Part shown: piece by piece, positions 10,653 through 22,400 of the stretch
How the letters are laid out: each line of letters opens with the position of its first letter
How positions within the stretch are numbered: position 1 is the stretch's first letter
Assembly: GCA_014871385.1 (NCBI GenBank)
Contig: CM026426.1
Coordinates: forward strand, 90,006,893-90,070,892
DNA: 64,000 nt
Source: Ceratodon purpureus
Taxonomy: Eukaryota > Streptophyta > Bryopsida > Pseudoditrichales > Ditrichaceae
Direction of reading: 5' to 3'
Notes under the pieces: generated by a model
What the model was told of the DNA's origin: nothing
What the model saw: the letters and a program-made list of their open reading frames with translations, nothing else
Database searches by the model: none
Program-made: the position numbers and the translations under genes

Positions 10653-11026
10653 TCGCAAGTAAGGCAGTCTGGACAAACTGTCAGGGACACGAGAAGACAA
10701 GCTACAAGAAAGACTCGAACTAGAAGAGGAACTCTAGATATAGCTTGAACAGGACTTAGATTAACCAAGAAGAGTACACAACAACACCAAGAGGTGTAAG
10801 CTAGAGCTCCAAGAGATGCGTTGTCGAGACTGAGGTTGCCCTCAGCCTCGACTCCTATTTATACTAGCTCAAAAGAAGGTTCTCTAGAACCTTCCACAAC
10901 TTAAGACCTTCTAAGACCTTCTAGGAACTTCGAGGAGTTTCCAGGAACTTCCAAGAGCTTCCAGGAACTTCCAGGAGCTTCCAGGAACTTCGAGGAGCTC
11001 TTGGAGCTCTCCTCGCTCTCGCAGCA
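10653..11026 (-). repeat. Putative 5' LTR of the Ty3 element
   Basis: Minus-strand U3 has many imperfect copies of CTGGAAGTTCCTGGAAGCTC (10.9-11.0 kb) and a TATA box, GTATAAATAGGAG (10,856-10,863), followed by a transcribed R/U5-like part ending at the primer site. The right border is set where GGGAGG|TGCTGCGAG resembles a polypurine tract plus LTR start. No equal copy is present at the left end. The bases 11,027-11,336 to the right show no feature I can name. Confidence 0.5.
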
Positions 11027-11336
11027 CCTCCCTGCCACTCACTAGATCCTTCTGGCGCTTCTGAATCGCCTCCTCTCACTCCTCCACTCTGTTTAGCAAA
11101 TCTAGAACCTCCGCCCTCGGTCCACTACTTAAAAATGGCAACGTTAGCTACTTTGGGGCCCCAAATTCACACTTTTACGGTTTTAAAACTACGCCTACCA
11201 AGATATAAAGCATATCATAAGTCATCAATTTCAACAACATATATGCCAATTAAGAACAGTAACATATAAACGAGGCTATCAAATTCAAAATTTAATAATA
11301 GATTTTGAACTGTGAATCCTAAAAAATCCACTTACT

Positions 11337-11830
11337 TCAGTGGAGTGACGGTCCTCTACGGATCCTACATTTCTCTCTTTCGAACGTGAATCCTTTAAAC
11401 CAAATGACGGCTCAAGAGACTCTGGTGTTCCTATGCAATTAAACCCTAACTCCTCCGACATCTCCTTCCCTTGTTCCACCATGCTATCTAGAACACCCTC
11501 AACTACCTTGTCATCTAAAACCTCCTGTTTAAACTCCGCGATGGACTCTAGAATAACTTTACGAATGCTACCAAATCATTGAGCTAAAGGCAATCCAGCT
11601 CCCCGTCTCTGCAGAGGTGCACTCAGAAGGTTGCCTTTTGTCTTCACCTTTCTACGTGACTCTCTCCTCTTCCTCGCTCTTCTATCCATAAAATCTGTAC
11701 CACCTGGTTTTCTTCTAGGTTTAGGAGTGACATAAGTGGAGGGAGATGGCCCTCCACTCTGCTTCATGTGTCTAACCAAAGGAAGGACTCTCTCACAAAA
11801 AGGCTCTCTAGAGAACTTCTTTTCGGCTTA
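11337..11830 (-). pseudogene. Probable 5' exon of the ParB/methyltransferase-like pseudogene
   Basis: An open minus-strand stretch from about 11.83 kb down to a strong splice donor (GAA|GTAAGT, exon end 11,336-11,337). It encodes a Pro/Ser-rich then highly basic segment (RRARKRRESRRK, a likely nuclear localisation signal) followed by an acidic helical segment. It is interrupted by an in-frame TGA at 11,576-11,578. The donor is phase 0, and the next suitable acceptor on this strand (exon 4843-4784) is also phase 0, which suggests that the Ty3 element between them sits in an intron of one gene. The link is inference from phase and order only. Confidence 0.4.
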
Positions 11831-12392
11831 AATACCTATAACGTACAACTATTTTGATACAACTCTAAGTTGATATAGAATCTTAACCACTGACACATTT
11901 TCTACCCTCTTTTTATAAAGAGTACCAATAACAATTCTATATTAAAGTAAAGTTTAAAATATCAACCTTTACATATAAGGAAGAAATCTAAGCACCCTAT
12001 AAATTAAAAGATTTGAATCAAGCGCTTCAATGCATGCTCCCTTTTATATTCATTGTTTTAAATGAGGAATTTAAAAGACGGCTCATTCTAATCTTATAAT
12101 ACATCATAACAAATAGAATCTGCTTTACGATTCAAATTATTAAGGTACAGTTCTAAAAACCTTACCTGATATACTTAGACCTGCAAAAAGTGGCATTCTA
12201 ATTAGTTAGCGCTGTCTCTCTTAAATCATACATTCGTTACATAACAGAATGAATCATTCTCTACTCGTCCACATAGACATTCCAACCTGAATAAAATGAT
12301 CAACAGCGATGCATCATTCCTCTCACTTTGCTCTTGCGATACCGCTTCGCTAGTACACTCACTCTTCTCTTCTTTCCGCTAGTACGATTGAG
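11831..12392. other. A/T-rich spacer without recognised gene
   Basis: No open frame of note, no RNA gene and no clear repeat. It separates the methyltransferase-like pseudogene from the MULE and may contain the MULE's left end, but I could not find a terminal inverted repeat. Confidence 0.4.
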
Positions 12393-15300
12393 TTGCCTGC
12401 GAACATGGAGATGGTCTGCCTCTATGCCCAAGGCATGGGAATCCCTCTTAGGTTTCGCGTAGATGACGATGGACTAGCTACAATATCCTCTCTTTGCCTG
12501 AGTCTCAGATTTCATTTCCGTGAGGATACCATCAGTATAGAGGAAGAGATCTTTGATGACATTACTGCCGAGGTTACCCACACACTCGGGCAACCTTCAG
12601 TGAGAGATGAGAACAATATGTTGCAGTGGAGACTTTTCCCTGGATCCTATAAAGTCTATGGTCTTACTGATTCTCTAATGGCTGCATCCACTCAGATCCT
12701 CATTCCCCGTCGCTCTTCTACTTGCACAATTCAGACTCCTTTACCTCGTGATGTCAAGGTCAAAGTCGAGCCCGGTACCGAGACTTCAGATGTAGAGAAA
12801 CCTCCTCCTCCGTCCGTCATATCTCTCTCTTCTGATGACAAAGTCAGTCCCGTCAAGTTGGTGTCTAAGGTCCACGCTGATGCTCCTTCTTCCAATGTCT
12901 CTCCTCCATTGTCCCAGGTCACAGTTAGCATTGTTCCGCTCCTTCAACAGCTTGCAAAGGCGCGTGGGTCAAAAAACATTTTGAAGAAGATAGACTATTC
13001 CACTATTAGACACGAGAGAGTAGAGTACTTGCCTGCGAATTTTGATGGTCCGGTACTTTTTGAGTTGCCCCCAGCTGCTGCAGGATCCTCTAAGCTCGCC
13101 GCCAAGTTAATGCAGGGAATGGACAAAAGATATGACGGACACTTGTGGACCAAGACCATCACAACAAACATCAAAAACGACTTCGGACTGTCTTTTCAAA
13201 GTTCCACGTGCGTCGCATGGCTGCGCTGCAGCAACAAGGAGTGTGACTTCCTAATATTAGGAGAAAAATGAGCTCAAAATAAGGCCGTGTAAGCCTGCCC
13301 TTTCTAGGTGAACTCCCTACTTTGGGCACCTCTGCCGCTGGCAGCGGATGCCAGAGTTGCTGCCCGCACAGAACTGCGTGGCGCACTCACAACAAAGGTC
13401 CTCGGAATATTAGGTGAGACATGAATGCCTCGGCTCGGGCTTTGGTTCCAAGTGGGCAGGTTGTGTCAGCCCGACACTGTAGATGTGCCCTCCACACGCC
13501 TCGCTCGGAGGTCATTGGTTCGAGCCCCCGTGGCGGTTGCTGGCACCACGGTGGCACCTCACATGCCATGTCAAAAAGTACGCGGGCAGCGCCCGTTTTT
13601 TTCTCTCACGTGCCGCTTACACGGCCTTTTTGTGACCTGATTTTTCTCCTAATGAGCGTGTTCCCAAGATCTTCAAGGTTAACGACACTGAGTTTGAAGG
13701 GTGTACCCTCCAAGCCATTCTCATGGATCAGCCTCCTCCATTTGATTCCACGCTACTGTGCAAGGTATGTAAAGAACCTCCATCATGTGTAGCTACATGC
13801 GAGGCTAAGATTTATTACGTAGTGGGCAAAGTGAATCAGACTAGAGCTTGTATTCACATTGGAACACATGATCATCCAGTGAAAGTAGGAGACTACAGAG
13901 ACTCTAAAGCAGAGATTAGTAGCTTAATAGAAGAGAAGGTAGAGATGAATAACAAAGCAACAAAGAGCGCCGTTGTCCTGGAGGCGAGCAAACTCCTCAT
14001 CAGGAGCTACTTCCTACAGCCCGAGGATGCACCACCGAGGAAGCTGACGATGGAGGAGCTGATTCCTGTTCTGGATCGATGCAAAGACATGGCGTCGCCC
14101 AACATCCGCAACAAAGTTGCGACCTTTAAAACTATTAGAAGGTATGGAATCATGGAAGGTATCACCAAGCTCCATGGAAACAGTCTGTGGGCGTATGTCC
14201 AAGAGAATAAGTTTCCTAGTCAGGGAGCTATGCGTGACAAACTCTTCGTCTTCAAGATATCGGAGGTCGGGCCGAGAAGTGGTGTCGACTTGGTCAGCCG
14301 AATGCAAGTTGGCGGTGCTCTAGAGAAGGCCTGGATCATGTTCAACCATGTGTGACAAATGAAAGAGTGGTTGACGATGGCCTGCCATGTGTCAACGCCA
14401 CCTACTGCCGCGTGATGACAATCGCCACTTGCGACATGCAGTCCGAGGACACAAAGGCCCAGCTTGTCTTCTGGAAAAACCTGAACCTGGTCATGAAGAT
14501 CAATGGCGTTGCAGCGCCGAACTTCAAGGGGTTCATGGCGGATAACGCACAGGCGCATTGGAATGCAGTGCGAATCCTTTACGGCAATGGCAACAAAGAG
14601 GACCCAATGGAGGACCGAGAGAGGTCGTGCTTGTTCCACTGGACTCAGAACATGGTGGCGTACACGCAGAAGCACTTCCCCGAAGAACTCTGGGAACAGC
14701 ACAAGAAGATGTGCACTCAGTACAAGAATGCGATTAGCATGGCAGAGGCGGAAACTCTGTACCACGCGTTGCGAGCATGGTGGGCATCTACCGGGGTCGT
14801 TGGCGAGAGCGGACTCATCAAACTTGATAAGTGGCTATCATTCTGACACCACCGCTTCCGCCAGTAGGGGGGATTCATAACCACGGTATGATTTCTGCAC
14901 TCTGCTTTGATGTTTTTGATATCAGTTTCCTAGCCCTAACCTACAAAACTCTAATCGGTGAATCTAACGGCACCTACTGTCTAAACTGCCAAAATTTACG
15001 GAAGAAGAACTCACAGAGATGCCGACCTGTAACCTCGCCGAAACAATTCACAACAAGTGGATCCAAGCTTCAGGAAACAACGGAAACGACCTCTTCGTTG
15101 CTACCGTGGACGATTTCGTTCGGGCTTTTCTACAGGTTGTTAACTACTACCAGTTCCTCAAAGGTGACATCAGCAGAACAGGACCGTCCAAGAAAGAAAT
15201 CAAGCTCAGGATGGCGACCGCAATGCGAAAAAATGGAGAATCCTACACTCCTCGAAGACCATATGCTCGATATGCCAGGAGCGGAAGAGTTCTGCACCCG

Positions 15301-16444
15301 TCAGCCTATCATGCCTCCAGCGGAAGTGTTTGGTTCACAGAAGCGAAAAGCGGACGTTCCCATCAAAGCTGACGAGGAGTCTCATCGCCCGGACAAGACC
15401 AACTTCTCTCGCCCAAGAGGCCCAAGACGTGCCGTCAGGGCTCGCCCTATGCAGATGCTCGTCATTGTGGAGGACGACTCCGAACACGACACTGAGTTAG
15501 AAGGTACCCAATCTCCTACCCAGGAAGTTGATTCCCCTTTTCCTTCACCTGTGAACAAGGCAGGCATTCGCCATGTCAACGCGGTTGAAGAAACCAAGGT
15601 CGATGTGAAGGAGTGGCACATTTCGAGAATTCACAAAAATTTTGCGAAGTGCTGCTGGGCCTTAAGGGCTGGAACGTTAAAGAAGTGCACTGAGAGAATT
15701 GTCAGGGGGCCCAATTGCACTGCTGCACTGACCTACACTAGGCTTCGGACTAATTATCGCAGGAACACAGTTCAGACGACAGAGTTCTTCTTCTGTTCCG
15801 ATGATATTGAGCGCTGCGTGAAAGGCACTAACCGCAAATGGGTAGCACACTACTCGAAGGACCAGGAAGTGCCCTCCATTCCAGAGGTCTGGCCAGTGAG
15901 ACTAGGTACTAACCTAAAACTCACTGAGATTCTTGCCCTCGAAGCAGCAGGCTTTCAACTTCCGCCGAAGAAGCCGGTCTCCCCAAGACGCCTCTTCTCC
16001 TCTGCCCCGCCCCCTGCAAATCTCAGCTCGGTGCCAGTCCCTACAGACGCTGACCGCTACCCAGGCAAGAGAGACGGCAAGATGGTGAAGCGCACTGCCA
16101 CTCGTCCCAATCCGGCGCAGCAACTCTCCATGGGCTCCTCCGAGTCCCTCAAAGCGTGCCTCCGTTCCGTCACCATGATACCTGAGCCGGGCAACAGTTG
16201 CATCATTGGGCTGGACTCGGGCGTTGCTCTCCACATTTCACGAAACCAAATTACCATCAGTTCTTACTCTGGTTGCACTTGCCCAGCTTTCAAGAAGACG
16301 ATGACTACGTTCCGAGGCAGGACTCAGTTCACGTACTGTAAGCACATGTACTACATACTCTTGAAGGTCTGCACCCGTGATCCTGAAGCCGAGCTTTTTT
16401 CCATGCGCCTACCTTCAGCTTCAACGAGGTCAAGGTACTCCTAG
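12393..16444 (+). pseudogene. MULE (Mutator-like) transposase pseudogene
   Basis: The N-terminal part (12,405-13,255) contains PSVISLSSDDK, a SUMO-interaction-like motif, and the first half of a GCM/WRKY-like zinc finger (WLRCSNKECDF). The second half (ACIHIGTHDHPV) lies beyond an insertion. The MULE core follows: the DDE-type FMADNAQAHWNAVRILYG, then CLFHWTQNM and LWEQHKKMC. The C-terminus has a SWIM zinc finger (CTCPAF...TYCKHMYYIL, 16.29-16.36 kb). Damage includes a stop at 14353-14355, a frameshift near 14,390, stops at 14844-14846 and 14865-14867 where the family has Trp, a further frame change near 15.0-15.3 kb, and the 13.26-13.65 kb insertion. Transposase activity is lost. Element ends were not found. 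Confidence 0.85.
13256..13646. mobile_element. 391-bp inverted-repeat element (MITE-like) with a Pol III B-box-like sequence
   Basis: The left end ATTAGGAGAAAAATGAG...AAGGCCGTGTAAGC is mirrored at the right end (complement ATTAGGAGAAAAATCAGG...AAGGCCGTGTAAGC), an imperfect inverted repeat of about 40 bp. TCCTAAT occurs at 13249-13255 and 13647-13653, either a 7-bp target duplication or the outermost repeat bases. It interrupts the MULE zinc-finger coding sequence. Inside, GGTTCGAGCCC at 13517-13527 matches a tRNA-type B box, and TTCCAAGTGGGCAGG at about 13,444 is a weak A-box candidate. The flanks do not fold into a tRNA. No coding capacity. Confidence 0.7.
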
Positions 16445-16733
16445 AGAGTGGAATCTTGCGTCACCCCTTCGCGAAGAAGTAGGTAGCACTCCTTGTTTAG
16501 AACTGCCATTTTCACAATGGCCATTGATCACGTAGTGAATAATTTTAGTAATATCCTATGTACTAAGTCAGCAATACAGAAGCTGTATTGACTTTTTCAT
16601 TATAAAGGCTTTGTCGTTCACATTGATTGCATTCTATTTCAATACATTCTATCTTGAACATGTCCACTATATACCTCGTATCCCCTCACATGTACCCTTT
16701 ATTACAGCCAACATACACTTGTTATTAGACGTC

Positions 16734-17186
16734 CTAATCTTTGAACCTAACACGTTTAGGTTTGCCCACTACACTATCAGCAGGACCGCCAGGCTCTGAC
16801 TGTACTACAGGAGAAACTACATTCACGTTCACTTTCGGTCCCACACTTGGCAAGTGTCCTTGGTATGAACGTTTCAACAATGGCCCACCTCCCTGCCTTC
16901 GATTCACTGATTCCCTGGAATGGGTTCCCCTTGGGATCTTTCCAACCTTTGAGTATGCATGAGGTTGAAAAGGCACATTTGCGTCCTCCTCCAGCACTAT
17001 GATATCATCCGAATTTTCTGAACGTGGAGGGTCAGCTCTTACATCCGATTGTACATCCACATCCGTTGTCAAAGGAGGCCCTTGGCTGTTGGCCATCACC
17101 TCCTCTTTGTCCTCCACCTCAACATATGGTTGAAATGGGCAAACATCGTCAGCGAGTGAAACAACAATATCTCTGACGTCTTCCAT
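16734..17186 (-). CDS. Small acidic hypothetical protein
   Basis: A 150-residue open frame starting MEDVRDIVVSLADD. It has two similar segments (VCPFQPYVEVEDKEE and NVPFQPHAYSK), an acidic SUMO-interaction-like core (DDIIVLEED) at about residue 63, and a basic C-terminus ending PKRVRFKD. I do not recognise the family. It lies between the MULE end (290 bp to its left) and the left end of the CACTA element (70 bp to its right), on the opposite strand to the MULE. It could be a MULE-borne second gene or a fragment of a host gene. A real coding function is uncertain. Confidence 0.4.
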   Translation of the reverse strand: MEDVRDIVVSLADDVCPFQPYVEVEDKEEVMANSQGPPLTTDVDVQSDVRADPPRSENSDDIIVLEEDANVPFQPHAYSKVGKIPRGTHSRESVNRRQGGGPLLKRSYQGHLPSVGPKVNVNVVSPVVQSEPGGPADSVVGKPKRVRFKD

Positions 17187-17256
17187 AACTGTTATCCCGC
17201 ACTACAAAAAAGAGCTTCACAAAACACCAACACAAAAGAGGAAGAGACATTCCATA

Positions 17257-17277
17257 CACTAGTAAAAATACGGTCCT
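17257..17277 (+). repeat. CACTA left terminal inverted repeat
   Basis: CACTAGTAAAAATACGGTCC preceded by ATA. It pairs with the right terminus at 57250-57270. Confidence 0.85.
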
Positions 17278-19461
17278 TTGTGACTACTCTGGAAAGCCAA
17301 ATTAGGCTCGTATAGGACAGTTTTAGTCCATTGCGACCCTGTCGCAAAATGCAAGTCGCTTCGGACTTTGACTCATTTGGGACGAGTCCAGTCACTGTCG
17401 TCTGGGACAGCTATCAAAACCATGTTCAGTCACGCCGGACCATTTATACGATGTTATCATCTTTATACAAGCAAGATGTCACAAGATTCAAAATCTACCG
17501 TAAAACCTGTAAATCTCCCAAACATGATATACACCTACTTAACATTCTCTGCATTCTATATGTTCTTCTTCAGTGGTTCCAGTGTATTTAATATCCCCGA
17601 CATATGATGATTTGGGACTTCGCACGTGGACATTTGACTCCCTTTATAACCGAGGTTCACGGTGCGTAACTGTTTGAAATGTTAACTGTGAGTGGTAGGG
17701 TCACCAACATGCAGATTGGGATGTGCAGTCGTGTCTGTTTCCTTGTTTGACATTTGTGTTTCTCTCATTTGTGCAGAATATAGGGTTTAGTGACCCTAAA
17801 ATAAATGTCGGATTAGGATCCTTGTAATATGCTTCCACGTGAGCGTTTCAGATTGGAAGATACGTAGAAATTAATTGAATTAGAATGGGCTCATGAACTG
17901 TGGTCACTATTAAATTGATGGTGACACTAATTACTGCACCTCGAAGGGTATCTAATCACTATATTCCCCAGCCTTCACGCAGCTGATCACATTCAAAAAT
18001 ATTTTCGTTACACATATATATCACTGTGACATGGAGTTACCAAACTTTAATAGACTGCACATTTGCAATCACATGTGAGGAATCAATGAGAGAATTCAAC
18101 ATTTACAACGGTAATGATACAGAGAAAATCCCAACTACAAAGACTAAGTGTAGCGTTATGGAGCTAGGACGTCGAATAAAAGTAAGTCATTGAAGACTTA
18201 TCAGAGTTGCAAAGTATTTGATCCTATGTTCAAAACATAATATTGGGAACACATTGCTACTCTATGTTTTAGTTCCCCCAACTCCAAAACCAGTCACCAA
18301 AAATTAGTCTAAACTCTGAACCTACTTATGTACCTTCCGTAGAGGTCGCATACTTCCGAATTACCATTCCGTCATCATTTACCTTCAATACCATTATCAA
18401 CCTGCGCCTGCATTCAGTAGTTGTGATTAGTGTCAACTGTATTTGCAATTTCAGAATGTGAACCCTGCCAAACTTCGTCATCGGAAACAGATGTCCATGA
18501 AGTATATAAATATGTGACAGGAGTTAAGGGGGAAAATTCTGAGAGAACAGGAAAGAGAACCGATAGGAAAGAATGCCTTCTCATTGAAGACTTAACTCAA
18601 TATTATAACTAGATCTCATCATTGAAGACAGGATTGTGAACTTGTTTGTCTTCCTGGTATCACAAAGCTATCCTCGAATGCTGTAATAGCATGTCTAAAA
18701 AATAAATTCACCTCCCAAAACGACGTGAAGATTACCTGATGATGCCATCAGATCGTATTCTGGAACATTCCAAAAAACCTACACATTTAAACACAAAACA
18801 TTGTGAGCTTCGAGTTTCACCAAACCCAGTACCCTGCGAACAGCATAGTAGTACAGCAGTTCATACATGATTATGATCCCATCTGCAACTATGCAGCGGC
18901 CTCTGTCTTCATTTGTGGCCTATAAATCTCGAGCAAACGTTAAGCACTGCACAGCCGATACTGTCATCACATACAGCATCGACTTCTGCAGCTATTGCAT
19001 GATCCACATCCGGCCCCCTGGTGGATATCGTAATCTACTCTGCACCATAGTCCATGTCACTATGAAATTGCTCTTATAGGCAGGAAACATCTATCTTCAT
19101 GATTATGGATTCGTCATTTACCTCAAAAAAACGCTTGTGTCAACTACAAACTCCCCAATTATCTGCCACAATTCATGGTCGTTACGTCAATAAGAAGTAC
19201 AAACATTTACGCTAACTCAAATCAAAATTATTTTCGAACCAACGTAGATTGGAAGCACAGAATAAACAACGTACTGAAGATCGTGAATGAGTTTGAAGAC
19301 CGCAGATCTATTTCAGAATAGCACATTGAACATATAAATACATAACTGTAAATTGAAAGGTGTACATTGCTGCACTACAAGGTATGCAAAAAAAGGTAAT
19401 ACATAAAAAAAAGGTAAAAACAAATGCGGAATCAAAAAATGAAGATATATTATGCATATGT
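17278..19461. other. CACTA left subterminal region, no gene seen
   Basis: The first 170 bp hold short direct and inverted motifs typical of transposase-binding subterminal regions: GGACAGTTTTAGTCC, TTGCGACCCTGTCGCAA (inverted), GTCGCTTCGGAC and GGGACGAGTCC. The remainder to the stop codon of the minus-strand gene is A/T-rich, with only short unsupported frames. Confidence 0.6.
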
Positions 19462-22400
19462 TTACTTTCTTAACATGCGAATGTACCTTCGAGGAAATGC
19501 TTCCACACAGTCCCGCTTCCATAGGGCTACCCCTTTGATTGTGTCCCCAAGTTTGAATTGATCTGCCGCTTCGTGCGGGTGCATCAACGGGAATTTCTTA
19601 TCGAAAACCTCCATCACATCAAGCCGTAACCATCCACAAGGTACTGGTTTCTGATGAAACAAGTCTCTGTCCAGGCCGCTTATCTCACCAATGGCTACTT
19701 TGTTCCTCGAATCTTTAGGGTCAAGTAAATAAACTTTGTCCCCTTTTTTAAACTGCGGCTAATCATTCAGATAACGTCAATGGGGTTAGAAAACTATTGC
19801 ATATGATATGTGATTAAAAGGTCTCATAAAATAAATAGATAAGTTGCTTTGAGCGAATATTCTGTCCTACCTCCACAAGGACCCTCTCCAATGCATGCAC
19901 AATTGAGCCTTTCTTTTGAGGAGCTTTCTGTGGTATTCCTACATCCGCAACCCAATCGATTGCAGATGTGTCTACTTCCTGTGGTTATCACAAACCACAG
20001 GTGAATAGCGTTTCCAATCATGGTCCGTAAGCTTAACAAACGGAATAAATAGTAACACGACGGCTGTATGGTTATATGTGAACAAGGGGTAACCATTGTT
20101 AAAGTTTTCCTGTAGACATCCTTTAGTCATGTGAATGTCGATTACCATGTAATCTGTGTTAACTTATTACACTATCATGTTCATGCACTCTTACAAATCA
20201 TATGTCGTCCGCTGATTCACCAGCACTGTTTGATTGCAAACTGCACAGCATGGACACCAAGTTGTACATTGACACTCACCTGTGATTCTTCTACGTCCAT
20301 GTCGAAAAACCCGGCAACACCTTGTTTTTTCCGATTACTCTTCTTCACGGTACTTGTTTGCTTTCGTCCTCGTTTTGATGTTGTTGCTGCGCTGGAATCC
20401 CCTACTGCATTCGCAGCAGCATTGCTTGTACGAGTGTTGACTCTTCTGTTGCCACAGGTGCGGGTCTGAGTCAACTCCAATGATGACGAAGACATCCCTG
20501 CTTTCTTCAACGGAGAATTCCCACTCGGAAAGGTCGAGTTCGCTGGCACTCTGGTAGGACGCTTCCCGTCTCCAATACGGCCTGTCTCCCTCGCCTCCGT
20601 AGTGATATCATCATTAAGAACTTGGCTGCACAGATCACGACCAGTCTGCACACAACCAGCGGTGCGTTCAGTTTTATGGTTTAATGTACTAGTAACTGAG
20701 ATTCTTACGACTTCTTCCACCTGAGCTCCTCCAGCGCTTCGAGTAGCTTCATTTCCGTCATTTTGTAGTGGCTCTGCAAGTGGATTTCTGTCACTGCCTT
20801 CAGAATGTTCACCACCTTCCATGGTTACAGGCGGAAACCCGAGACTTTCTGAATGGCTAGCCTCCTTCGCTGAATTGACAAGTCCTGTTAATTTACCACT
20901 CGACCTTCGCACACCACCATCCGAAGTTCCGTCGTTTTCATTGATCTCAGCTTCATCTGCGAATGGGGGTGTTAGTTCCGGTAAATCCACGTTCAGCCCT
21001 TTCACTATCTGCATCAAAATGTTTTCCATCCTGCTCATAGACGCGTTGTTCTTCATCCCTGCCTCAATTGCTAGCGATAGTTTAACGTCGATGGCCTTCA
21101 TCGACTCCTCTTGATCCTTAGCGTTTTTCTCCAGCAATGTCAGTTTGGTCAGTGACGCACGAGCTTTGCCCTGTGGAGTTTCACAATGCACTTAAAGACA
21201 ACCATGAGAAAAGTCTACCATGCAATGGAACTCGTGTACGAGTTCCAACTTTATATAATTTCGAATCAAATCTAGACAAATCTGAAAACCAAAGAACACG
21301 TAGGCGAATATACAATAAATGTAATCCACACAGACAACTGCCATAGTCAAATTGTATCAATGTAGAAAGACATTCTGTACGCTGTAATACTTAATTAAAA
21401 AGTTTCTGTCCGTCGCAGTGAAGATTATTACTCACCGTCCGGCGCTGGGAACCCCCTCTTTCTATATCCTCGGCCACGTCCGATATCCCGGGGCTGCTAT
21501 TACGCTTCCTCTTCTAGGGGCATGTCAAGTGGACACTAATTCAATTAGTACCAATGGAAGTTGAAATTTGGTACGCACTATATTAATGATATCCTACTTA
21601 GCATCTGACTGTACACAGAGGGGTTTCGTAAATAGGTGGCAGTCCTAGTGAGTAACAACGCGAAGCAAACAGTAAACAGGCCCTACTGTACCAAAAGATG
21701 TTCACCCAAATTCCAAACACTTACCAACATTGCCGCTTTGCCTGCGTACCCGTTCCGGCCGGTGCGGTTGATATTCTTCACCTTTGACCGAGCGTATCGC
21801 ATATCCTCTGACTTACCCTCTGTAGATGGCAACTCCCAGTAGTCCTTCAACCTTTCCCATTGGTCCTCTTGTATATGAGGAGGACACTTGATCTCACTCG
21901 GATCCTTCGTAGGGTTTCCCTTCTCTTTGACGTAGATATCTTTCAAACGCGCTCTCTCCTTTGTTATCCAATTTGCTATGTGCTTGTGATAACCCTCCTT
22001 ATCTAGAGTGTTACCTGCAAATTCAAAATCTTCATCGAGCGCGTTTTCCAAGTTCCTCTGTCCGTCAGGTTCTTGTTGGCTGTAGTTTATGCAACTGAGG
22101 TCAAGCATGCTTGGGACATACTGTCTTAAAGCAACTTCCCAAAATGACTTACCAATAGAAGCTCCGTCGACCTCACCGCCTTCGTTTAATACAACTAGGT
22201 ATGGTTTCAGCCCTCGCTCCTTGCGCTCTTTCGCCAACTGCACCACCTGTTTTCTGTAGGATCTCCTGGACGCTCTGGCTATGGATTCCAACTTCCTAGT
22301 GTCCTCGTTGTGGATTTCCTTTCCAAGTGCGCATCCATTTTCATCCTCGTCGAATCTGCTACGCGTTGGAGCGTCTTCACCGGTTTCTACTGTACTTGGC

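Larger units (their letters stand above)
5388..11026 (-). mobile_element. Decayed Ty3/gypsy chromovirus retrotransposon
   Basis: The minus strand carries, in order, a 5' LTR-like region, primer-binding site, leader, gag with a zinc knuckle, aspartic protease, reverse transcriptase, RNase H, integrase and chromodomain, then an extra ORF and a polypurine tract. This order (RT before integrase, terminal chromodomain) defines the chromovirus branch of Ty3/gypsy. The pol frame has at least five stops. The two ends do not carry matching LTRs, so the left or right end has been replaced or lost, and no target duplication was identified. It probably sits in an intron of the ParB/methyltransferase-like pseudogene. 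Confidence 0.85.

Noticed and set aside
13517..13527. tRNA gene suggested by GGTTCGAGCCC
   Set aside because: The T stem and acceptor stem do not pair; only the B-box-like motif remains.
17200..17214. CACTACAAAAAAG, a classical CACTA terminus
   Set aside because: No matching inverted end or 3-bp duplication was found. The true pair is CACTAGTA... at 17257 and 57270.
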